From Chinchilla lanigera (lineage: Eukaryota > Chordata > Mammalia > Rodentia > Chinchillidae): 64,000 nucleotides of DNA. Below the pieces are notes generated by a model, which ran no database searches, was not told the origin of the DNA, and worked only from the letters and a program-made list of their open reading frames with translations. The DNA lies in the NCBI RefSeq assembly GCF_000276665.1, contig NW_004955435.1:7587356-7651355 (forward strand), written 5' to 3'. Made by a program: the position numbers and the translations under genes. This document shows positions 45,968-57,969 of the stretch, piece by piece (within the stretch, counting starts at the first letter, position 1; every line of letters starts with the position of its first letter).

Positions 45968-47179
45968 TTGTTTTTTATAAATTGTGTACTTTCTAAATTG
46001 CTCCACATAAATGCTGCCTGTCATGGTATAGTTCTTCTGCCTGTGTCTGCAAATGTGGGAGATGCGGCAAACACTGCTCAACTCCGTCTGTATGCACTAA
46101 ACATTTACCTGGAGCAAAGCATCGTAGCATATCACCAGGAAGTGATACTCCTGCAGAGTGAATGCCTCCATGTGGACCTCTAGTTAAATAGCTCATAATC
46201 CACAATATAATCACTAATATTAAGCAAGTATTTTAACAGAGGTTCGGATTATATCAAATATATTCTAATTGTAACAAGAATTTTCTTCATTGAATATAAT
46301 TGCTTAGGCTCATAAATAATATACTAGAATTATGAGGGTGAGAGTTAGTATGTATTTTCAAGGCATTCTTAAATTTAGAGCCATAGAATAACATAGCTTC
46401 TTGATATAGCAAAGGGATTCTACAACTGTAGTCATATCTGGTTACCAACCTAAATGACTACCTAATTTATTTACCTAACTGAGAAGGTTTACATACTGTA
46501 CATCTAAAATATATGTATCTATGTAAATATAAAATGAGTATCTATAGGTTTTAAAAAATACTACAAACCCCTGGTGATGCTAAATGAAATTATAAATCCA
46601 ATAAATTTTAATGTAACGCAAATAAGAAAGTCTATACATACATGCATGCACACACATAAACATTCACACATTTTGTACTTAAGAGATATTTTTAAGAAAT
46701 GACAATTTTCATTTGTGTTATTACAGAAAATTGAAGATACATTTTCTTCTTCAGAGAAGAGTTATATTTCCAATGTTCTATTCTTCAGGTTTGGATGACT
46801 GACCCATGTCATGTCAAATATAATGCAACACCAGAATGGTCTGCCAAGGTCAATTGTCACAAACTTCCAGGGATCAGAGACTTATTCTTAATCCTTTTCG
46901 AGAGATAAATCTGGGTGATGGGAATTGAGAGGTAAATTCAGACAGACTGACTCTGTAGTAAACCTCTCAGCTGCTTGATTGTATTGCATCTCCTTTGAAC
47001 CTGGTGACCAATGACTAAGAAGTGAATGGAATTACAAGTTTTGTCAGGAGGCAAGTGATTCTCTGCTAAGAGCAAGAAATCTAAGGTCAAGAACTGTCAC
47101 TCTTCCTTTGTTATAAAACAAATCCCAACCATAATCCCAACCATATAACCATGTTATAAAACCATCCCAACCAGACTAA
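45968..47179. other. Anonymous DNA
   Basis: No confidently named repeat or gene. The 71-codon plus frame at 45968-46183 has no recognisable domain. Confidence 0.35.
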
Positions 47180-47905
47180 ATTAGAAAACAAAAAATAATA
47201 ACCTGTCACTAATCCTATTCTTAATAGTGAAAGACTAAATGTATCCCCTAAAATCAGGGATAGAGCAAGGATGTTAATTCTTCTTAGTTACTAAACATAG
47301 TACTATAACTTCCAGATCATGCATAAGGAAATAAAGAATATAAAGATATGTAGATTGGAAAAGAATTATAAAATATTTCCCATTTGCAAATGATGTCATA
47401 GTCCACTTAGGCGATTCCAAGAACTCTACAAAAACTGAATAAATTCAAAGCTCCTGCAACTACAAGTGAGTTTAGCAAAGTCGCATGATCTGAGATCTAT
47501 ACGTAAAAACCTAATTGCACCTCCACATACTAGCAATAAGCACATGAAGACTAGCATTTACAATAACATACTTCTTATACTCACTCAAAAATGAAATACT
47601 TAAATATAAATCTAACACAATGTGTGGAATATTCACATGTTGAATATTATAAAATGTTGGTGACGTAAACAAAGCTGTAAATAAATGAGGAAAGAAATTA
47701 TTTCATGATTCGGAAAACTGGATACATTTCGTACTAACTTATCCTTTTTTTGTAATTTCTGTCAAAATTCCAGTAATATATTTTGTGGATATTAAAAACC
47801 TTATTCTTAACTTTATATAGAAAGGTGAGAATATAGAATAACTAAAGCAATTTTTAAAAATTTGAATAAAGAAAGGTAGATCGCCACTCAACTAGGTTTT
47901 CTGGC
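47180..47905 (+). mobile_element. L1 ORF2 reverse-transcriptase/C-terminal fragment
   Basis: Sense L1 ORF2 in broken frames. The catalytic FADD motif region reads TTTGCAAATGATGTCATA at 47383-47400, i.e. F-A-N-D, so the first catalytic aspartate is changed. Flanking blocks (GGGATAGAGCAAGGATG; TTTAGCAAAGTCGCATGATCTGAGATC; ATACTAGCAATAAGCACATGAAG) keep ORF2 order. Confidence 0.75.
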
Positions 47906-47929
47906 TTTTCTTATACTTACATATTTTGA

Positions 47930-48028
47930 AAAAAGATCTCGCTATGCTACTCAGACTGACCTCAAATTCCTGTGTTCAAGCTACCCTTCTGTTTGTCTCC
48001 CACGCAGCTCCCAAATGCCTGGGACTAT
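47930..48028 (-). mobile_element. B1-type SINE, diverged
   Basis: AAGATCTCGCTATGCTACTCAGACTGACCTCAAATTCC and GCTCCCAAATGCCTGGGACTATAG are antisense B1. Confidence 0.8.
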
Positions 48029-48463
48029 AGCCTGGGGGAAGCCAGTCAAGGGGCTCTTAAAAGGAGGGTTCAAGAAGCTGTGGGAATGCAACTAAGAGAG
48101 CAGTGGAGGCCTCAGAAAGTTAGAGATGTAGGGAAAGTGATGTTTGCTGTGGAGAGCTGCAGGCCATGAGCTCGGTTAGCCCAAGACAAAGATCACGTGG
48201 GTCGCAACCAGCGATCCTCTAGTGGTGGGGCTGCCCAAGTCCTCCGGAACTCACATCTCAGCATCATACGAAGCCATGGGACATAGTTTGCCTTTCTGAG
48301 TTTTGGTCTTACTTCAGTCTTACTGCTTCCTATCTCCCCATTTCTGCCTTTTAGAATGGTAGTGAGTACTCTCCGCCCAGTGTACACTGGAAATGTTAGG
48401 TTTCTATAGGTATTCACAGCTAAGAGTTTGCCTTGGGATTTAGTGGACACTTTTGTTTGGCAC
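48029..48463. other. Unassigned sequence
   Basis: GC-richer than average; no gene or named repeat recognised. Confidence 0.35.
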
Positions 48464-48573
48464 TTTTTTTTTTTTTTTTTTTTTTGTTTTTTTTCTCCGG
48501 TACCGGGAACCGAACTCACGACCTTGCACTTGCCAGGTAGGCGCTTTTGCCGCTGAGCTAAATCCCCAGCCCC
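48464..48573 (-). mobile_element. ID-type SINE, well preserved
   Basis: Poly-T, TCTCCGGTACCGGGAACCGAACTCACGACC and CCGCTGAGCTAAATCCCCAGCCC. Similar sequence on both sides (TTTGTTTGGCACTTTT, TTGTTTTGTACTTTT) suggests an imperfect target duplication. Confidence 0.95.
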
Positions 48574-48727
48574 ATTGTTTTGTACTTTTGAGAAGTGTAG
48601 GAACTGTTGAGACTTTGGCGGAAGAGATTAGTGTGTTTTTTTACACGTGGGATAGTTGTACCCTTAGATGGAACTATCACCTTGTATTTATTTGGAAATT
48701 AAGTACTACTTAAAGAGATATGTTTGG

Positions 48728-49021
48728 GTGTCAAGTTGATAAAAGGTAGACAGTAACACAAAGTGGATTGTCAACTTGCTTGGCTTAAGGGCCCCCGCGG
48801 GACTAGTGAAATGGATGCACGTGTCTGGGGGGTCATGTGTGCGTGCCCTTGGTACTGTGACCCATGCCCCTTCTTCTCCAGGGGTCTTCCTGTCAGAACG
48901 TCCTGCCCCGCAAACAGCCAGCAACTGCCTGAAACCTTCCAAACCGCAAGCCAAACAAATCTCTCCTCCTTTAAGCTGTGGGTGTCGGCTACTTTGTTCA
49001 GCAATGAGAAACCTGAATAAT
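48728..49021 (+). mobile_element. MaLR LTR (rodent-type)
   Basis: GTGTCAAGTTGATAAAAGG, GTGTCTGGGGGGTCATGTGTGCGTGCCC, GACCCATGCCCCTTCTTCTCCAGGGGTCTTCC, CTCCTTTAAGCTGTGGGTGTCGGCTACTTTGTTCAGCAATGAGAAACCTGAATAA. GC-rich and relatively intact. Three short frames overlap it by chance. Confidence 0.8.
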
Positions 49022-50353
49022 ATAAACAGATATAATATTTATATTATATTTTAGAGTTAAAACAGAATAACATTTCTGCAGGTAGACAGGGATTTCTTTC
49101 CCTGGGGACAAATTCAAATCTGCAGTGTGCATTAAGAAATTAACGTAATAACATCTGAGGAAAAAAATAACAAACTACAGATAATTATTGCATTTGAAAT
49201 AATAGTATTTTTAATAATAGTGTAGTACTTATGATACTAAAAGCAGGAATAGAATCTGTTAGCTTTAGTTCATATGGGGTTTATGGAGAAATTATGTTTT
49301 AATAACCCCATTAAAGTGTGCAGAATATTTTTAGTACACATATGACACCTAAGAGCAAATCAAAGGTCACACATTTAACAAATGGAAAAATGACAACACT
49401 GACTTTCCTGTTTTAACTTCAATTGATTTAACATGAATAGTTTCATTGTAATAAAATGCAATTATTTACATTTAATATTTGCAATTAATTATTTACAATA
49501 ATTTAAAATGAATGTTTCTATTGGACATACTGTTTGGGTTTCATCTGTAAGGATTAGTTTTCAAAAATATTAAGTACACAGGAAAAATGTAATCTTCCAC
49601 TGAAATGAGTGAATAATTTTATAACCAAAAAATGTTCACTTATGGGAACTTTTACACCCTTGTAGCTCTACATTTGCAAATCAGATTCCCTAATTGTCTC
49701 AGAGTACAAGATAATATTTTATTATATACAACAAGCCAAACAGTTTCTATAAAATATACAAGAGGACAACTTACATTCTTCTACTTAAAATGAACAAAGG
49801 ATCAATAGATGTGACATAGTCAACTTTCTCAAGGAAGAGAAAATAAATAAGGTAAATATGCAGAAAAAATGTCATCAATTCTAAAGTTCTTATCCAGTGT
49901 TAGATATGATTGTAACAGAAGACATTATTTTGTGAAGGTAATATTTCACTATAATATGGATTTTAGAAAGGGATGAGATTTGCTTTTACAATTCAAACAG
50001 AAGAAGAAAATATGGCGGCCAAGAAAGTGCTCTTGTGCATGTTGGTTATTTCCTGTTTGTGTCTGCTACTGCTTGACATTTGCCTTTTTTATCTCACATG
50101 CCAGAGACGTTAGCAAAGTCAAAAGGCACTGTCACACAGATAGGGGGATATTTCAAATCCTCAAGCATAGTTCGGATCAATATGGAGGCACTCTATCACT
50201 AAACTAAATCAAGTTCAGGGCGACTTCAAAAATATCACTTCTTTGGTATAAAAGGAAGGACAACCATTTGCTTCATTTGATGAGTAAAGAAATATTGTTA
50301 GTCTGGAAAAAATTATTAATAAATTTCACAGTAAGAATTTAATTGGTATATAA
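49022..50353. other. Anonymous AT-rich DNA
   Basis: No gene or confidently named repeat. Confidence 0.4.
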
Positions 50354-50366
50354 AAGTCCAATCACT

Positions 50367-50614
50367 TTTTTTTTGGTTTTTCTCCGGTACCGGGAACCGA
50401 ACTCANNNNNNNNNNNNNNNNNNNNNNNNNNNNNNNNNNNNNNNNNNNNNNNNNNNNNNNNNNNNNNNNNNNNNNNNNNNNNNNNNNNNNNNNNNNNNNN
50501 NNNNNNNNNNNNNNNNNNNNNNNNNNNNNNNNNNNNNNNNNNNNNNNNNNNNNNNNNNNNACCTTGCGCTTGCCAAGCAGGCGCTTTTGCCGCTGAGCTA
50601 AATCCCCAGCCCCC
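50367..50614 (-). mobile_element. ID-type SINE with an assembly gap inside
   Basis: Left of the N run: T-tail and TCTCCGGTACCGGGAACCGAACTCA. Right of it: ACCTTGCGCTTGCCAAGCAGG to AAATCCCCAGCCCC. In other copies these two parts are separated by only CG. Target duplication AAGTCCAATCACT (50354-50366) and AAGTCCGATCACT (50615-50627), one mismatch. Confidence 0.93.
50406..50560. other. Assembly gap (155 N)
   Basis: N run placed between two pieces of SINE that are consecutive in other copies apart from about two bases. Confidence 0.98.
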
Positions 50615-50627
50615 AAGTCCGATCACT

Positions 50628-50919
50628 CTTGAAAGAAGAAAATTTCAATCCAAAAAGAATTGCAAATTCATTGCCAGGTAGTGTTTTCCTTTGTTTATTC
50701 CCCAGTCCTCTCTTCTTTCTTCCAAATGACTAGCTAATAAGAGGCACCTAAAATGTTGATTCATGATTTATAACTATTAGGTAACTAGTAACAGAACTGA
50801 GAACGGAAGATGATTCTAAGCTTCAGGAGGTTAGCAAGTGGAGTCAATAAATTAAGATTACTTGCTAAGAGGTAAAAGCCATTCACATATTCTTCAAATT
50901 ATAAGTAGGAGGCTGAACA
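50628..50919. other. Unassigned sequence
   Basis: No gene or named repeat recognised. Confidence 0.35.
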
Positions 50920-51130
50920 GCTTGAGAGCATGGGTACTGGAAGATGAAATATATGAGTGGCATCCCTGGCACTTCTTTGCCATGAACATGAGTAATTCAT
51001 CTTACATTCCCAATCTTTAGCTTCCTTAGCTATAAAAATGCATAGTACATAACATGATTTTCATAGAGACTTCATTGGATTTAACCGGTTAAATCTATGC
51101 ACGGTGTTTCATAAGTTACCTAGTCCAACA
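50920..51130 (+). mobile_element. MIR
   Basis: GAGCATGGGTACTGGAAGATG, TAGCTTCCTTAGCTATAAAAATGCATAG and AGAGACTTCATTGGATTTAACCGG follow the sense MIR order, diverged. Confidence 0.5.
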
Positions 51131-51654
51131 TACTTAACTACTTAATAAATATTAACTATTTTAAGCCTTGCATACTCCACAGGATGACAGGAAAGTTCTA
51201 CATTCTCTAAAGATGATAGCCCATTTCTATCAACACATAAGCAGATAACTTTTGTAAAAAAGTAATTGAGGAGAACAAAGCACTGATTTTACCAAAAAAT
51301 TGACTTGTTCGTATGCAAACTCAAGTTGACTTTCTCTGAAGTATATGTTTATGTTTGTAGTCACCAAGCAAGTTGATGGTCAATTCATAGAAGTGAACGT
51401 AGTATAAGAGGTTAATGTTCACTTTGCTAGACAGTAAAAATCATTATGGGCCTAATCACCTTATAAAAATTACTGCTTGCTTTTTGTGAAAAATTTGAAA
51501 TGCATAAAGGAGCAAATTGGATTCATTTGCTATAGTTTGTAGTCTATTTTTCCCTTGACTTTAAAAAGAGTGTTCTCCTATATTATTAAATTGTCAACAG
51601 AATTTTATTTTTAATAGAGGCATAATTGATATAGTGGATTGTGAAAACTATTTA

Positions 51655-51800
51655 CAAGTTACTTAGCCTCTTGCTGCAGCTTGGTGATGATAAAAGCTAC
51701 CCCAAGGAATTACTGTAAGGACTAATTGAGGCACTCCTTGTGAAAAAGTACTTGGTAAGTTGGAATGCACTCCACAAATGTTAGCTATTTTTAGTTCTGG
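51655..51800 (+). mobile_element. MIR 3' half
   Basis: TACTTAGCCTCTTGCTGCAGC, AATTACTGTAAGGACTAATTGAGGCACTCCTTG, GTACTTGGTAAGTTGGAATGCACTCCACAAATGTTAGCTATT is a clear sense MIR tail. Confidence 0.75.
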
Positions 51801-52728
51801 TGAGCCATTAAGAAGAAACAGGGAAAAAATGTGTGGAGTGCACATGGTGGGGGGCTAGTTTACAGCCTTCTAGCATTTTCCTACTTCGAAAAAAGAACTG
51901 GGTTTCATATTTTTTCACTTATGAGTAAATTGTGTTTCCATAGAATTAAACTCTGTCTAAAAAAAAGGTAAAAGTCAAAGACTTTAAGTAGTCCCAGAAC
52001 AAGAAGCTAGAAATAGAAGGATTTATATCAAAGTCTACCTCCTTTTAGATGATTAAAAAACGTGAAGTCAAATTCATTCAGCAATTTCAAAGCATTAGTA
52101 TTTGTAATTTACATTTTAAGTGTCGTATAGATATATTTTACTTTAGAGAACACCACACTGAGGATTAGCTTTTTTCCTAATTTTACTCCTAAATTTCTTT
52201 GTCTTTTATCAAATTCAATGCTCAAAACTATTTGCTCTTTTAGAGGGAACTATTTTAATTTTTTTAAACATGATCGATTGTTCTAAAAACAAACCTGTAA
52301 CTCTCAAAAAGTCCATAACAGTGTTCCTATCATCTTAAAATATATCAAGAAAACCCCACAAATAAAAATGAGGATAGTTTTTGGCCTAACACTTCCTGGG
52401 GAATTATTCTCCAACATTTTGAAATATGTAAGAGTGCCACACACCCAGTTTTATGAAAAAGTATCCTAGTGTACTGCAAGCTAATTGCATGCATGTTCTG
52501 GGCTGAATGATAGATGTGTTTTAGATATAGCCATGCTAGTGATTTGGGCAATGCCTAATAGCAAATCTCTTAGTATGGGCCAGTTTCTATTTTTGTAAAT
52601 TAAATTAGATAATACCCACTTAACTCTAAAACTTCTTTTCCTGTCATAAATGTGAAAATCTTTATTTTACATCACTTAAGAAGAAAAACATTGGATTCTA
52701 ACTCAAGGCAAATTCCTTCCCATGTATA
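51801..52728. other. Anonymous DNA
   Basis: No gene seen; a weak MIR-like piece may lie near 52560-52620. Confidence 0.35.
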
Positions 52729-52743
52729 CAGAGTAGTTTTTCT

Positions 52744-52842
52744 TTGCTTTCTTTTTTTTTTTTTTTTTTGTACTGGGAATTGAACTCAGGACCATGCACT
52801 TTCCAGGCAGGTGCTTATGTCGCTGAGCTATATCCCCAGCCC
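52744..52842 (-). mobile_element. ID-type SINE
   Basis: Long T run, GTACTGGGAATTGAACTCAGGACC, TCGCTGAGCTATATCCCCAGCCC. Duplication CAGAGTAGTTTTTC (52729-52742) and CAGAGCAGTTTTTC (52843-52856), one mismatch. Confidence 0.95.
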
Positions 52843-52856
52843 CAGAGCAGTTTTTC

Positions 52857-54261
52857 AGTTGTCTGTCATTTAACACAAAATTCATCGCAAGCCCTTTGCT
52901 TCCTCCCTTTCTTTCTGCACCTTGAGGAGTTTCTAATCCTTTCCCCAGAAGTGTGGGTTCTCACTGATCACTTCTAAATCTTGCCTGTGTTACTTCAGCA
53001 CTGTTCTCTTTTCTTTTCAAATTTTTGAAAATTTTATTAAGGCACTGAAATGTCTTATAATTATAAGCTACACCTGGCTTTATTTCCTGAAATGACACCT
53101 TTGTTCTCATGAAGATTACTTAAATCAACAACATGTCTGCAACGTAGGTAAAAAAGATCATGGTGAAAGCTGAAAAGGCAGCTTTCTCGCTCCTTTTCTA
53201 AATATATCAGAAGAGAACCCTAAGGGAGAAATAGACCAACAGAGAAAACAATGTTCCCCTCATCCCCATATTGTTTACATTCCATCTGAAGAAACATGAC
53301 TTATACAGCGTTAGCACTTAGACAACAATAAACCACACACAGTTGATGAGTCAATAAGTATTTGCAGAGTGGCTGGTAGGTAGCTAACTGACTGCTCCAT
53401 TGTGCGGTCTGCATGAGGACTGCCGGAGTTGAGAAAACAGCACCTCTGTGATCTGCCATGTTTCCAAGGACTTTTGTTTTAAACATAATATGCTCCTGTG
53501 CGGAATTTTTGGCATGTTGGCCAAGGACCAAATTAGTCAACTGCTTTGAAGACATCTACAGCTACGCTTCCAACACTGACTCTGGAACGAAAGCAAAGAT
53601 TCCAGGATGAAGCAAAACCAGGTCTCATTAAAAGGAGACCTCACTCACTGAATGGGCAGTTCTACCCACAAAACCTTACGCAGGAAGAAAAGAGACACTG
53701 CTTGATTTACAAAAAAGCCTCTGAGGAAGTGTAGAACTCAGCTCTTATAAGTTTAGAAATAAAAATTGCTACAATAATTTATTTGTTTTACAACATTCCT
53801 TTTTATCTGTTTCCAAATTTCTTCTAAATAATATTTTATGTATGAATTTAGATTAATTTTACTGTACTTAATTTTTGGATACTGACATTTCTAAATTATT
53901 CTGTGAGTGAGAATTTGGTCCATTCATTGCTTTTTTTTTTTATCTAATGCTACTTTGTAAGCACTAAATAAACTGGGCTGGTGTGGAAGAATTGCTCTTG
54001 GATATTTTAGAAGACACTGGCGGTAATTGATTTGTTGAGTTTGCTTGAGCAGGTGACCCCTGACGCTCAGTTGCAATTACTGATTCAGCATAGCTGACAT
54101 TTTTCTTCTTCCTTGTCCTTCATGGTTGTGTTCTATGAAAAACAGCAGCAACCTCATCTGTGCAGATCAAAGGATTCCTTAGGCTCTGTGTTGTTAATTG
54201 GCTTTTCTTTCTACCCAGGTGATTTCAAGTGAAGAAATAAATTCTGTTAAATTTCATCTCC
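52857..54261. other. Anonymous DNA
   Basis: No gene confirmed. The 62-codon frame 53546-53734 is fairly hydrophilic and is followed by an AATAAA (53758-53763), but no domain or splice structure supports it. Confidence 0.35.
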
Positions 54262-54337
54262 TTGAGAAGGAGTAGATCAATGGTATAGCCTTTTCCTAAT
54301 ATGTAACTACATTTACTGGGGTTCAGTCCCCAGTAAA
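54262..54337 (+). mobile_element. Diverged ID/tRNA-like SINE
   Basis: GAGAAGGAGTAGATCAATGGTATAGCC (A-box-like) and GGGGTTCAGTCCCCAGTA (B box) keep ID spacing but differ at many sites, so it is much older than the other ID copies. Confidence 0.5.
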
Positions 54338-54339
54338 AG

Positions 54340-55345
54340 CCTCACAGTAACCAATGCAACCTGGAGCAAAAAAATCTATGCTGAAGGCATCACAAAATAT
54401 AATACACAGCCACTGTAACAGAAACAACACGGTACTGACTAAAATCAGACACACAGACCAGTGAAAAAGAGGAAACAGAAAGACACCTATGCAACTACAG
54501 TCACCTGCTTTTTCACAAAGCTTCCAAAAACTTATGTTGAAGAAAATACAGCCTGCTGAGTAAATGTTGCTGAGGAAACTGTACGTCCGTATGCAGAAGA
54601 CTGAAAGTAAGTCCTTGTCTCTCACCCCGTATAAAAATCAGCTCAGAATGAATCAAACACTTAAGGATAAAACATGAAACTTTGAAACTTCTAGAAGAAA
54701 ATTCAGGGAAAATACTTTAAGACATATCTTTAAAGTGTGGTTACATATAATGAAAATGCTTCTGCATAGCAAAGGAAATAATTAACAGAGTGAAGAGACA
54801 GCCTACAGAATAGGAGAAAACTTTTTCCAACTTATCTCCTGATAGAGGATTAATAAACAGAATGCATAAAGAACACAAAAACACCAAAACAAGAAACAGC
54901 CCAATCAATAAATGGATAAATAAATAGAACAGACACTTTTTGAAAGAGAGGCACTCATAGCCAACATTTTTTCAAAAAGGTATTCAATATTTTTAACCAT
55001 CTGAGAAATGAAAATCAAAACCACATGAAACTCTGTCTCACCCCAGTCATAAGGGCTATCACCAAGAGCACAAAAAATAAAAAATGCTGGTGAGGATGCA
55101 GGACAAAAGTAGCCCTGTTGCACTATTGATGGAAACGTAAGTTAGTATGACCATTGTAGAATCAGTAGGGAGTTTCCTAAAAAAAAAACAAAACCCAAAA
55201 CTAAAGAAACCCCTAAAAGTGGAGGTACCATAAGATTCAGCTATATACTTCCTCAATATATTCCCAGACAAATAAAAATCAGCATGTTATATGGATACTA
55301 TGTTCACCATAGGATGTCATGACAGCCAACTAAATGGATAAAGAA
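54340..55345 (+). mobile_element. LINE-1 3' end (ORF2 C-terminus and UTR)
   Basis: Sense landmarks in order: AACAACACGGTACTGACTAAAATCAGACACACAGACCAG, GAAACTTCTAGAAGAAAATTCAGGGAAAAT, ATGCTTCTGCATAGCAAAGGAAATAATTAACAGAGTGAAGAGACAGCCTACAGAATAGGAG, GAAATGAAAATCAAAACCACATGA, AAAATGCTGGTGAGGATGCAGGACAAAAG and ATAAGATTCAGCTATA. No intact frame. Confidence 0.85.
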
Positions 55346-55460
55346 AATGTTATAAATAAATATATATACTGATGTTATAAATAAATATATGTTATAAATA
55401 AATATATATAAATATATATGTTATAAATAAATATATTATATATGTTATATATATATATAT
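55346..55460. repeat. AT-rich minisatellite
   Basis: Repeated GTTATAAATAAATATAT units with variable TA runs; expected to be length-polymorphic. Confidence 0.9.
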
Positions 55461-55472
55461 CTAGCAACTTTT

Positions 55473-55556
55473 GCTTTTTCTCCGGTACTGGGAACTGAAC
55501 TCACGACCTTGCACTTGCCAGGCAGGCGCTTTGCCACTGAGCTAAATCCCCAGCCC
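55473..55556 (-). mobile_element. ID-type SINE
   Basis: TTTCTCCGGTACTGGGAACTGAACTCACGACC to CACTGAGCTAAATCCCCAGCCC. Duplication ATATCTAGCAACTTT (55457-55471) and ATATCTAGCAGCTTT (55557-55571), one mismatch. Confidence 0.95.
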
Positions 55557-55776
55557 ATATCTAGCAGCTTTGTACCAAGTATAGCATTGGAAATGCCCCT
55601 AGTTGAAAACTGCTGGCTTTTACACTCTCTCTTGAGTTCCAAAAAATATATTTCCTACAATCTCCTGAAACATCAGAATTAACATATGCCATAGTGACCT
55701 CGTTATGTTTCCCTCCAAGCGCCCATTTCCCTAGATCATTCCTCATTTTACTATACTTATTGTCCATATTCTATAC

Positions 55777-56095
55777 CAGTGATGGCGAATCTTAAAGACC
55801 AAGTGGTCAGACTGCAACCCAAAACCTACTTATTTATCACGAAGTGTCAACACTGCAGTTAAACCTGAATACTGACTGGCCATGTGAAATCCTGGATGGG
55901 TCTCGGCTAACGAGTGACAGCTCCTGATGTTATCGCGTGGAGCCGCTACTCCATTCCGAACTTGCTCAAGGCCCCTATGCGCGCTGTTACCCAGTGCTTG
56001 AGTGCTGGGTGATCTGGACAGACACGGCTGGCATGGGGACAGAGAGGGCTCTGTGTGCCTGCTGCAGCACGCCGGCCATGGACTTGCCAGCACTG
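55777..56095. mobile_element. hAT-like non-autonomous DNA transposon
   Basis: Begins CAGTGATGGCGAATCTTAAAGACC and ends ...GGCCATGGACTTGCCAGCACTG. The outer ends CAGTG and CACTG are inverted, as in hAT elements. The first about 90 bases (CTGCAACCCAAAACC(T/C)ACTTATTTATCA) recur at 61012. The interior is GC-rich, unlike its surroundings. The 8-bp flanks match only partly. The minus frames over it are chance. No transposase. Confidence 0.6.
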
Positions 56096-56142
56096 CCATG
56101 TACCATTAATTAGAAAGCCTGGAATCATTTTCAGTTCCCACT

Positions 56143-56167
56143 ACACACACACACACACACACACACA
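56143..56167. repeat. (AC)n microsatellite
   Basis: 25-base AC run, with further interrupted AC to 56178. Confidence 0.93.
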
Positions 56168-56549
56168 ACCACACACGCACATTCTCCAACCCCAAGTCAA
56201 TTACTCAAAACTCTCAATTCAGTTTCAAAATTAGTTTTCAGAATCTGGCTTTTCTTAACAATCTCTACTACTGTTTCCTTTTTGAAGCTGCATCTCTCAC
56301 TAGGGTTATTAAAATTATGTATTAGCAACAGACACTTCTTCACCAGCCTCATTTCTAAGGACTCTATCAGAAGTATCTTCCTAGAAAGTATCTTCATTTA
56401 TTTATCCAGTCAACTGGTTATTCTTTTTATTCAGTAAATGTTATATCTTACCTTATATCACTTTCTATTTGATTTTGCTTTCCTATCTAGATTGGCTGTT
56501 AGTAAATACTGGTTTATGGTATTTTCTTTAAGCAAAATTCTCTTTCTAC

Positions 56550-56770
56550 CCAGGAAAATTCCTGGATATCTTTCAAGACTCAACTCAAAATAATTGCTCC
56601 AAGAAAAGTTTCCTGATCTCTTCACATTCTACTGCTAGTACAGTATTACCACATTTACATGATTATATTGTTTTATCTAGTCACGTGTATTACTATTTTA
56701 ACAAGTAAATTTCCCTCTACCTTTGAGCAACTTGAAAGAAATATGCCTTAGTCATTGATATATCTATATG
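56550..56770 (+). mobile_element. L2 fragment
   Basis: TATCTTTCAAGACTCAACTCAAAATAATTGCTCCAAGAAAAGTTTCCTGATC is the conserved L2 3' block, followed by a degraded ATTGTTTTATC region. Confidence 0.6.
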
Positions 56771-57969
56771 TATCTATATCCATATCTTTCTCATCTATGT
56801 ATATATCTACATGTAGTGTGCTGCTACATATACAATACTTGATGAATGTTTATGACTAAATAATTCACAAAAAACTATAAACCATGACAAGATACTTTCA
56901 GGCAGTCTAGAATACTTATAGACCAGTCAACACAAAGTAAACATAATAACTGCAGTAGCAAACATAATAACTGCAGTAAAACCATAATTTTATTCTTTAT
57001 AATAATCCCACTTGTGACTAAAGTTTATGTTAAAATAATCTTCACATGAAATCTTAAAAACCACTATTCCCAGGTTCATGAAAGATCATCATTTTCTATT
57101 ATAAATTTCTATTCTAATTGTTTTTTCTTTGACTACATTTTCCTGGAATGTTCTTGAACTGGAAAATAGCAACAGAAGCAATATTTTCTCCCATCATCCT
57201 CTGGGACATTGTCATATTCCTCTTGAATTTAAAGTTTAACCATATATTAAATTTCATAACAGAGAAAGATAACTTCTGGTAAGCATTTACTTGGACAGAT
57301 ATTTTTTATAAACAGTTTCTTAAAGATCTTATTGTGAATTACAAAATAGACCTCATATTTTGAAAATATTAAAGCTCACTTTATTTTTGCCTTCTATAAA
57401 CATTTACACAGTTATAAAATGACCTAGAAATGACATCGATTGAAATGCCACGGGGGCAGGAGAAAAAAGAGAAATGCTACGGAGATTCTTAGCGAAAATA
57501 AGACAACTAGGGTTGTATGCAGCAAGTAACCGTGATTATAGCGTAGACTATGCAAGAGACTAACACAGAGAATCACTTAAGCTTTTGAATTCTGGACAAG
57601 TCTGAGCAAGATAGAGAGAACTCACCTCAAAAGAAAAAAGAAAAGAGACCACTACAATGTTGGTCAAAGTCCAACGTTTATATCTATGGGTCTGCTGTCC
57701 CACTGTAATTTCCACACAGTTATGCAAAACCATGTGAGTATAATTTCCTCTTTTCTAGTCTGTAGACATGCACTTTAGTAACATATTGTTAACTTTTCAG
57801 TTTAAAAAACACTTTGAGAATAGAATGTAATTTGATGGGTGACTATAGTCAGTTTTGTTGGTATTCATGAAAAAAATTATATCGAAGTATTCAGCCTTAA
57901 AAAACTCCTGGATTGTTTTTGAAAACTTGATGCTTTTATAATTTCATAAAACATATTACTATTTGTTTG
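56771..57969. other. Anonymous AT-rich DNA
   Basis: No gene seen. A small tandem pair (AAACATAATAACTGCAGTA) lies at 56938-56980. Confidence 0.4.
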
